From positions 1,116,001-1,180,000 of the forward strand of contig CANLLZ010000001.1 in the NCBI GenBank assembly GCA_947492235.1: a stretch of 64,000 nucleotides of DNA, given 5' to 3'. The position numbers and the translations under genes were made by a program. Shown here one piece after another: positions 58,031 through 64,000 of the stretch. The notes beneath the pieces are model-generated. The model saw only the letters and a list, made by a program, of their open reading frames with translations, searched no databases and was not told the DNA's origin. This DNA comes from an uncultured Altererythrobacter sp. Lineage in GTDB: Bacteria > Pseudomonadota > Alphaproteobacteria > Sphingomonadales > Sphingomonadaceae. How positions within the stretch are numbered: position 1 is the stretch's first letter; each line of letters starts with the position of its first letter.

Positions 58031-59061
58031 CGGGCAGGACCGAGAAGAGCCCGCGCGCGGTCGGGCGTGATGGAGTCGAAATGATCCGGCAGCTCGATAT
58101 CGGGGTGCAGATAATGGAACTGCTCTTCGATCGATGTCACCTTCAGGGCTGCGCCACGCAGCGAGAGCGCCAGGCGGGCCATCTGCCGGTCATTAGTGAG
58201 GATCGCAGCGTCCTCACGGGAAATGCCGGCGGTTTGGGCCAAGGCCGAAAGGAAAATCGACGCCCCGGCATGAGGCAACGAAAGGCAGCTGACTGCTCCG
58301 CTGGCTGAACCGCGCCCGATCGCTTCCATCAATTGCCGGATCAGGGACAGCCGCGCGCGATCCTCGTACATAAGGCTCCTTTGCGCCGCACTTATCTGCG
58401 CCACAATGTGAGCCTCGGTGACTTGTGTCTGCGCGCGCCAGCATTGCATCGCATGCTCTGCCAGGCTCGTGGGAAGCTCCCCCAGCGGTAGCTCCATCCG
58501 CCGTTGCTGCTGCATGAAACGGGCCTGCGCTGCCAGAGTAGCCATCGCCGCACTCGCGGTCTTGCTATCCTTGTCGGCAACCATGGACTGCATCAGCGGG
58601 GTGAGCACAGGGTCGATATTGCTGCGCCTTTGCAACCGCTCTGCCAGCTGGAATTCGATCGCAAGCGAATGGCAGTGCTGGAGAAATGCCTGATCGCCCG
58701 CAATGGCCTGAGCGAGCATTGCAATTCTCTCGTCAGCGCCGTCCTGGGTTTCTGACGCGGCATCCGCCTCGTCTTCGTCGTCTTCCGCCTCGGACACCGC
58801 CGGGACCGGCAGGTGCGCCGTTTCGATATCGATGAGTTGGCGGGCAACATTGCCAAGCATCCCGCGCACGCGCGCAACCATTTCATCGCTGAACAGCGAG
58901 TGATCGCTGCTGACGACCAGATGGCCGAGAATGGGCCCAACGGTACCGAGACTGGCATCGCCATAGGCGAGCTCGGCGCGCATCACGTCCTCGACAGGGG
59001 ACGCGGACGCGGCATATTCCGACCCGGAAGGTGCAAACGGTTCACTCATAGATTCCCGCAT
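58027..59061 (-). CDS. Unrecognised helical protein of the His-less kinase operon
   Basis: A 344-residue mostly helical soluble protein with an acidic patch around residues 92-110 (EAEDDEDEADAASE). No catalytic motif and no signal peptide are visible. It loosely recalls the DUF2336 group, but I cannot confirm that. ATG 59061 is used; ATG 59049 with GGGAA before it is a fair alternative. It overlaps the kinase-like gene by 4 bp, so the products probably act together. Confidence 0.7.
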   Translation of the reverse strand: MRESMSEPFAPSGSEYAASASPVEDVMRAELAYGDASLGTVGPILGHLVVSSDHSLFSDEMVARVRGMLGNVARQLIDIETAHLPVPAVSEAEDDEDEADAASETQDGADERIAMLAQAIAGDQAFLQHCHSLAIEFQLAERLQRRSNIDPVLTPLMQSMVADKDSKTASAAMATLAAQARFMQQQRRMELPLGELPTSLAEHAMQCWRAQTQVTEAHIVAQISAAQRSLMYEDRARLSLIRQLMEAIGRGSASGAVSCLSLPHAGASIFLSALAQTAGISREDAAILTNDRQMARLALSLRGAALKVTSIEEQFHYLHPDIELPDHFDSITPDRARALLGPAR

Positions 59062-59073
59062 AGCCCGCTATGG

Positions 59074-60246
59074 TTAAGACCGCGTTATGCGCCGCAAACG
59101 CCGCAATTCCAAGGCGATGGCCCCCAAGGCTGCCGCTGTTGCCAAGCCTGTTGCCAACCACCACAGCCCGATTGCGCCAAGGGCCGCGATCCCCAGCCAC
59201 AGGAACACGCCGGATGTCAGGCCTTCCAGATCGCTCACCCGTGTGCGCCTCGAAAGCCAGCTTGCCCCCAAGGCGGTGGCAGCGCCAAAAATCGCCGGAA
59301 CCGCCCCGCTCTCAGGCGCAAGCGCAAGGCCAAGCGCACCCGCTGCTGCCGCTTCGGGCACCAAAGCGACCATTCCTGTCCATTTCGAATGGGCGCCGCC
59401 CGAAAGGCGCAGCGGATCTTCCAGCTGGCGAAGCAATTGGGCGACCGAGCAAGCCAGCATCGCGAGGGCCAGCACGGCAATCGTGATTGCAGACCGTTCA
59501 AACCAAAGGACAATCATCGCCGCCAGGACCAACACAGAAGCTGCTGCGGTAGGAACAGTATCGGGCCAATTCTTCCATGCGAGAGCCTCCGCAATCGGCT
59601 GGACCACCCGGCCGCTGATCGCCTTGCCCGGCGAATTGGCTCTCGGCAAAACCCCCGTTTCAGACTGGCCTATCAGCCAGGCCCCGCTCTCTATCGCGGT
59701 TTCCGGTAGGGGCTTCTCGGCGACACCGGCACTCCGGGCAATCCGCGGCAAAGCGCTCAGCAATTCGCAGTCCGCCCCGAGGGGTTCGATCTGGGCCGCA
59801 AGGGCACCCGGCATGCGCAGCGCCCCACCCCACGCGGTGTGGAGATCGAGCCGTTCCAATCCCTTGGCCGCATCACTTTCCGCCGGGACCGTCGCCAGCC
59901 CCTGCGTGCCGAGCAAATCCTCGAGCAGCCGCGCGTCCGATGTCAGAACGCCCGGTGCAAGCAACAAAAGCTCTGCCTCCTCACCGACCAGAGACGGCAA
60001 TTGCTGCGGGCGCGTGAGCAGGTGAAACCGCATGCCCTGCGCTTCCGCCAGATGCTGCGCGGCCAGCGCGTCATTATCCGAAGGAGAATGAGCGAGCAGG
60101 ATCAGGCTTTTGCAACCCAGTGCCAGCGCAAGGTCAACCTGCCGCACAATCAGGGGGGTAGAAGCAAAACGCGCACGATTGACACAAGGCACAGTCCCTT
60201 GATCGTCAAGCGCCAGCAAGGCGATTACATCACGGCCCGGTTCCAT
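59074..60246 (-). CDS. Nucleotidyltransferase-like (GT-A-like) N-terminus with C-terminal membrane helices
   Basis: A 390-residue protein. The first half looks like the nucleotidyltransferase fold (VIRQVDLALALGCKSLILLAH, then AWGGALRMPGALAAQIEPL) but lacks the usual AAGxGxR signature, so catalysis is doubtful. The second half has about five hydrophobic helices (VPTAAASVLVLAAMIVLW to LGAIGLWWLATGLATAAAL), a layout reminiscent of CDP-alcohol transferase fusions. The ATG at 60246 is tentative; a TTG at 60297 would add 17 residues. It lies between the HPt-like and the helical gene. Confidence 0.6.
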   Translation of the reverse strand: MEPGRDVIALLALDDQGTVPCVNRARFASTPLIVRQVDLALALGCKSLILLAHSPSDNDALAAQHLAEAQGMRFHLLTRPQQLPSLVGEEAELLLLAPGVLTSDARLLEDLLGTQGLATVPAESDAAKGLERLDLHTAWGGALRMPGALAAQIEPLGADCELLSALPRIARSAGVAEKPLPETAIESGAWLIGQSETGVLPRANSPGKAISGRVVQPIAEALAWKNWPDTVPTAAASVLVLAAMIVLWFERSAITIAVLALAMLACSVAQLLRQLEDPLRLSGGAHSKWTGMVALVPEAAAAGALGLALAPESGAVPAIFGAATALGASWLSRRTRVSDLEGLTSGVFLWLGIAALGAIGLWWLATGLATAAALGAIALELRRLRRITRS

Positions 60247-60304
60247 GGGCTCCGCGATAATCCCGACACTGCCCGCTGCCAAGCAGCGTTGCGGCAAAAC
60301 CGCT

Positions 60305-60610
60305 TTAGCTGTCGAAATCTTTGAGGAATGTGTCCAGTCGCCGCAAAGTCACGGGATCGCCCGGCGCGCATTCAATGGCTTCTTCGGCCAGCACCATCAG
60401 GGGTTCGGCGTGGAAGCTGGCGGCGAGGCCCTTGATACGCTGGGCTGCAATCAGCCAGTTCCCGTCACAGCGCGCGCGTCGCAGCAGATCGATCTGCTGT
60501 GCAACGCTTTCGCGGAACGCCTTGCGTAGCTCGGCGTGCAGCGCAGCGTCTTCACCAGCGGCTGCAGCCAAAGTTGCTGAAAAAGGGGCGTTTTCAAATG
60601 CCATGACCAT
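60305..60610 (-). CDS. HPt-like helical protein lacking the phospho-acceptor His
   Basis: A 101-residue four-helix-type protein. The segment AAQRIKGLAASFHAEPLMVLAEEAI matches the HPt core pattern AHxLKG-x-A-x(2-4)-G, with Gln57 at the position of the phospho-acceptor His. ATG 60610 or ATG 60604 may be the start. It is the first gene of the minus-strand unit containing the His-less kinase-like gene. A binding role without phosphotransfer is inferred. It is divergent from the coiled-coil gene by 65 bp. Confidence 0.65.
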   Translation of the reverse strand: MVMAFENAPFSATLAAAAGEDAALHAELRKAFRESVAQQIDLLRRARCDGNWLIAAQRIKGLAASFHAEPLMVLAEEAIECAPGDPVTLRRLDTFLKDFDS

Positions 60611-60675
60611 TGCCCATAGGTTTCAATGGTTAAGACAGGGTTTCCTGACCCATTAATTATGGTAAATGCGCGGGC

Positions 60676-63318
60676 ATGAGCGGGGGTCAACATATCCGGG
60701 CCATTGGGTCCGAGCCGGACGATACCGAGGCGCAGGACGCCAAGGATATTGCCCTTCCAACACCTGAAGCAGACGGGGATGGCGATAGCTATCCCGCTGC
60801 CGAGGATGAGTGGGAGGAGGATAGCTATCGTCCAACGCGCTCCGGCCTGACATGGATATGGCCGACACTAGCCTTACTCACCGTGGCCGGCTGGACCGCT
60901 TTTTTCGGCTGGACGCACCGGGCGGAAATTCTGACAGGGGCCAGTGCGCAGCAATGGATCGACTGGATCGGCGACTGGGCGTTGCCTGTCTTGCTGGTAA
61001 TCGGCCTGTGGCTCATCGTCATGCGCAGCAGCACCCGAGAGGCGAACCGCTTTGCCGATGCTGCCAATGCGCTTTCGAGTGAATCCGCTCAGCTGGAAGA
61101 GCGACTGGTGACCGTGAACCGCGAACTCAGCCTCGCGCGCGAGTTCCTCTCGGCCGAAACGCGGGAGCTGGAAACGCTGGGCCGGGTTGCGGGGACGCGT
61201 ATCAATGAGCATGCGGATCGTCTCCAGACCCTGATTGGTGAGAACCACCAGACGGTGGAGCAAATCGGCAGTGTCAGCGAAACGGCGCTGGTCAATATGG
61301 ACCGCCTGCGCGACGAACTGCCGGTGATCGCCAATTCCGCTCGCGATACCTCCAATCAGATTGGTGCAGCGGGCGAGGATGCCAGTGCGCAGCTGGAGAA
61401 GCTGATCAGCGGGTTTGAACGGCTCAACGTGTTCGGGCAGGCCAGCGAACGGCAAGTCGCTTCGCTCAGCGAACGGATCGATGCAGCCCTCGCCCAGTTC
61501 GAGACGCAGGCCAGCCATATGGGTGATGTAACAGAGCAGCGCTTCGCCACATTGCGCGAAACCAGCGACGCATTCCGCAGCGAGATGGACAGCCGCGAAG
61601 TCGAAACGCTGGCGGCTATGCGCCGCCGGATGGACAGTCTCGGCGAGGAAATTGCCGCCGCCAGCGCGCAGCTGGGTGAAGCCGAAGAAACCGCACTCGA
61701 TACTATGCGCGAACGGCTGGCCGGCCTCGCCGATGAAAGCCAGTCGGTTTCAGCTGGCCTGCGCGCCGCAGAAGCGGAAGCCGGCGAAAGCTGGTCGCGT
61801 CAGGCTGCCGCTTTGCGCGCACGTCTGGGTGAGGCGATCGAGGAAATCCAGGCGCTGGATGCGCAGGCGCTCGAAAGCGCCTCGGCGAAACTGGCCGAAT
61901 TGCATGCCGAGGCCGAGCGCGTCGATGCGGCGATGATCGACCGTGATGCGGCGTTTACAGAACGCCTTACGACGCGCGATGAGCATGTGGCGGCCTCGCA
62001 GGATGCCGCAATCACGGCCATGACCGACAGGCTCAATACGCTGGATGAAAACCTGAACCAGCGCCGTGCCCGGCAGGATGCCGCCGCTGCGGCTATGCGT
62101 GAAGCTGCCGAGGCAAGTATTGCCCAGATCGAAGCGCTGGCTGCCCGGTCCGAAGAATTGGCGGCGCGGGCGGAGGGCGCGCACGAACGCCTCGAAGCCA
62201 GCGGTACCGCTGTCGCCGCCCGGCTCGCCAATGCGCGCGAGGATGCGGACAATCTGGCTCCGGCAATCGAGGACCTGACCGAGGGAAGCGTGCGCCTGCT
62301 CGAACTCATTCAGGCAGGATCGGAGCACAGCCGTGAGATTCTCCCAACGTCTCTGGAAGAAGCCGAACGCCGCCTTGTCGCCACGCACGAAGCGGGTGAA
62401 GCACTGCAGGCGCTGCTCGACAGCACTGGCGAGCGGTCCCGCAGCATTTCCGATTACGTGCTTGCCGCACGCGAGGAAACCGACAAGGTCGACGCCAATC
62501 TGACATCGCTGGACCAGCGACTGGGCGCAATGCGCGGCAACTTTACGCGCGAGCTGGAGGCCTTGCGCGAAACACTGGCCGATCTGGAAAAAGATGGCGA
62601 TGCGGCCGGCGAACGCACAGCAACGGCCCTGCGCACTGCAATCAGCGAGCTCGACACAAAGGCGCGCGATGCGCTCTCGCTGGCGGACACCGAAAGCGAG
62701 AGACGCCTCGACCTTATCACCAACCGGATTGGCAAGAAAACCGCGCAGGCCATCGACACAGCGATCAGCGACCAATCGAGCCGAAGCATCGCGGCGCTGG
62801 ACCAAGCCTCTGCCAAGGCTGCCGAAACAGCGCGGCAGGCGGCGATCCAGCTGCGCGACCAGCTCTCCATGGTGAACGAGCTTGCCGGCAATCTGGAGAA
62901 CCGCGTTGCGCTGGCGCGCGAGCGTGCGGAAGAGCAGGTCGATAATGACTTCGCGCGGCGCGTTGCGTTGATCACCGAAGCGCTCAATTCGAACTCGATC
63001 GATATTGCCAAGGCCCTGTCGACCGATGTGACCGATATGGCGTGGGCATCCTATCTGCGCGGGGATCGGGGCATCTTCACCCGCCGTGCCGTCAATCTGG
63101 TGGGCAATACCGAAGCCCGCGATGTGGCCGAATTGTACGACAGCGATCCCGATTTTCAGGATCACGTCAGCCGCTACATCCACGACTTCGAGGCAATGCT
63201 GCGCACGATGCTGTCCACCCGCGACGGCAATGCGCTGGGCGTCACCCTGCTCAGTTCGGATATGGGCAAGCTCTACGTGGTGCTCGCGCAGGCCATCGAG
63301 CGGCTGCGCGAGGATTAA
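60676..63318 (+). CDS. Two-TM, large coiled-coil protein (TipN-like architecture)
   Basis: An 880-residue protein: an acidic N-terminus (1-55), two hydrophobic helices (about 59-79 and 100-117), then about 600 residues of Ala/Glu/Arg-rich heptads (coiled coil), and a short ordered C-terminus (about 790-880) with ALNSNSIDIAKALSTDVTDMAWASYLRGDRGIFTRRAVNLV and DFEAMLRTML. Caulobacter TipN, a new-pole marker, is 888 residues with two N-terminal TMs and a coiled coil, so the architecture is similar, but homology is not shown. It is divergent from the His-less HPt/kinase unit. Confidence 0.75.
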   Translation: MSGGQHIRAIGSEPDDTEAQDAKDIALPTPEADGDGDSYPAAEDEWEEDSYRPTRSGLTWIWPTLALLTVAGWTAFFGWTHRAEILTGASAQQWIDWIGDWALPVLLVIGLWLIVMRSSTREANRFADAANALSSESAQLEERLVTVNRELSLAREFLSAETRELETLGRVAGTRINEHADRLQTLIGENHQTVEQIGSVSETALVNMDRLRDELPVIANSARDTSNQIGAAGEDASAQLEKLISGFERLNVFGQASERQVASLSERIDAALAQFETQASHMGDVTEQRFATLRETSDAFRSEMDSREVETLAAMRRRMDSLGEEIAAASAQLGEAEETALDTMRERLAGLADESQSVSAGLRAAEAEAGESWSRQAAALRARLGEAIEEIQALDAQALESASAKLAELHAEAERVDAAMIDRDAAFTERLTTRDEHVAASQDAAITAMTDRLNTLDENLNQRRARQDAAAAAMREAAEASIAQIEALAARSEELAARAEGAHERLEASGTAVAARLANAREDADNLAPAIEDLTEGSVRLLELIQAGSEHSREILPTSLEEAERRLVATHEAGEALQALLDSTGERSRSISDYVLAAREETDKVDANLTSLDQRLGAMRGNFTRELEALRETLADLEKDGDAAGERTATALRTAISELDTKARDALSLADTESERRLDLITNRIGKKTAQAIDTAISDQSSRSIAALDQASAKAAETARQAAIQLRDQLSMVNELAGNLENRVALARERAEEQVDNDFARRVALITEALNSNSIDIAKALSTDVTDMAWASYLRGDRGIFTRRAVNLVGNTEARDVAELYDSDPDFQDHVSRYIHDFEAMLRTMLSTRDGNALGVTLLSSDMGKLYVVLAQAIERLRED

Positions 63319-63614
63319 CTCGCTGGCTCGTCCTCGAGCACCAGATGCCCCGGCCGTTCGAAGATATCGAACACTTCAACGCCGACCCAGCCATTGACGT
63401 AATTGAGCACCCACAGCGCCGTGAGAACGGCTGAAAGAATGGTTGCTCTGAGGACAATCTTCCCCGGGCGGAAATTGGCCGGTGCACTCTCGGCCTGACC
63501 CGGCACGTTCTCCAGCCCCAACTCTTCGGACGTTTTCACGCCGAAAGGCAGCATGATGAAGGCGCACATCACCCAGAACAGGAAATAGATCGCCAATATC
63601 GAGGTGATCGCCAT
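63315..63614 (-). CDS. DUF1467-family membrane protein
   Basis: A 99-residue protein with two TM helices (ILAIYFLFWVMCAFIMLPFGV and KIVLRATILSAVLTALWVLNYV) and the PFGVKT-x-EE motif of DUF1467. It is adjacent to rnj, which is the common context of the family in alphaproteobacteria. The function is unknown. It overlaps the end of the coiled-coil gene by 4 bp. Confidence 0.85.
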   Translation of the reverse strand: MAITSILAIYFLFWVMCAFIMLPFGVKTSEELGLENVPGQAESAPANFRPGKIVLRATILSAVLTALWVLNYVNGWVGVEVFDIFERPGHLVLEDEPAS

Positions 63615-63619
63615 CGTGC

Positions 63620-64000
63620 CTATCCTGCGAGATCGATCACACGGACCTGCGGTTTCTTGCCTGACCAGCGAGTCGCCGCCCGCCTTGCGGCAAGCCGGGC
63701 GGTCTCGAGCCGGTCGGTGGCTGGTCCGCGTTTCTTCTTGCCTGCCGCGCCGAGTGCTTTCACAACATCGGCCTCGGCCTCAGCGATGAAGTCATCATGA
63801 TCCTCGTCCAGAGGCAAGCCAACGCTCTCGATTGTGACCTTGTTGCCCGGCCCCAGAATAACCACGACCACGCCATTATGCGCCAGCCTGCGCCGCATCA
63901 CGATGCTCTCGCCATCGGCGGGCACGATGATGTCGCCATCCAGCACCAGACGCCCCGCCTCGATCTGCGCGATGACGCCCGGCGTGCCCGGTGCGAGGCG
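63620..64000 (-). CDS. rnj: Ribonuclease J, C-terminal part (5' end beyond the window)
   Basis: The visible 126 codons read from the right edge: RLAPGTPGVIAQIEAGRLVLDGD, IIVPADGESIVMRRRLAHNG, VVILGPGNKVTIESVGLPLD and a basic end (KKKRGPATDRLETARLAARRAATRWSGKKPQ). These are the C-terminal domain of RNase J, a 5'-to-3' exo/endoribonuclease of mRNA and rRNA processing. The metallo-beta-lactamase and beta-CASP domains lie outside. It stops 6 bp before the DUF1467 gene. Confidence 0.85.
   Translation of the reverse strand, partial: RLAPGTPGVIAQIEAGRLVLDGDIIVPADGESIVMRRRLAHNGVVVVILGPGNKVTIESVGLPLDEDHDDFIAEAEADVVKALGAAGKKKRGPATDRLETARLAARRAATRWSGKKPQVRVIDLAG

Overview
The window is a GC-rich (low-to-mid 60% by eye) alphaproteobacterial chromosome segment. 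Several features point to Sphingomonadales, probably an Erythrobacteraceae-like genus: the dusB-ntrB-ntrC-ntrY order, a fused ispDF, the ftsB-pdhA-pdhB cluster with an N-terminal lipoyl domain on E1 beta, the tpiA-secG-pyrG / ppiD-trp / moaC-lexA-comEC-gltX-gltA neighbourhood, and an rnj-DUF1467 pair. This placement is inferred from gene content and order and was not checked by any search. I see no phage, IS element, integrase or CRISPR; there is one tRNA.

Layout. 1-5.3 kb: nitrogen two-component operon on the minus strand (dusB, ntrB, ntrC, ntrY, with ntrY cut by the window edge). 5.4-8.4 kb: ispDF and pncC facing a coq10-like gene and lipA. 8.5-10.5 kb: a tightly overlapping inorganic-carbon operon (SbtA-like transporter, SbtB-like PII protein, beta carbonic anhydrase). 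10.5-19.9 kb: NYN-LOTUS protein, a TPR-like exported protein, gyrA, a TauD-type dioxygenase, a YhhN protein, trmFO, an EF-hand protein and a short squalene/phytoene synthase-like protein. 20.0-27.9 kb: seven consecutive TadE/TadG-type genes, including a tandem pair of von Willebrand factor A proteins, with no Tad secretion machinery. 27.9-31.1 kb: pdhB, an unusual 90-codon ORF flanked by a 32-bp inverted repeat, pdhA and ftsB. 31.2-37.4 kb: acyl-CoA dehydrogenase, hppD, a VOC protein, an MscS channel, an MFS transporter, a DUF1499 protein and tRNA-Arg(CCT). 37.5-43.1 kb: DUF1178, a nitrilase-family amidase, grxC, a heat-shock hsp20 with a sigma-32 promoter and a ROSE-like thermometer, a structured intergenic RNA candidate, pyrG, secG and tpiA. 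43.3-51.4 kb: ppiD, trpE, a lipoprotein glycosidase, trpG, trpD, trpC, moaC and SOS-controlled lexA. 51.4-56.6 kb: comEC, gltX, gltA and a small membrane protein. 56.6-63.3 kb: a four-gene minus-strand unit encoding a histidine kinase-like protein and an HPt-like protein that both lack the phospho-accepting His, plus two unrecognised proteins. It is divergent from an 880-residue two-TM coiled-coil protein whose architecture resembles the polarity factor TipN. 63.3-64 kb: DUF1467 and the C-terminus of RNase J.

The most promising unexplained items are: (1) the 90-codon ORF and SD-sequestering inverted repeat between pdhA and pdhB; (2) the His-less kinase / His-less HPt / coiled-coil locus; (3) the orphan TadE/TadG island with duplicated vWA genes that share an upstream motif at identical spacing; (4) the structured intergenic segment around 39.79-39.88 kb. 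Most start codons were chosen from overlaps, Shine-Dalgarno spacing and family N-termini; where a choice is weak the entry says so.
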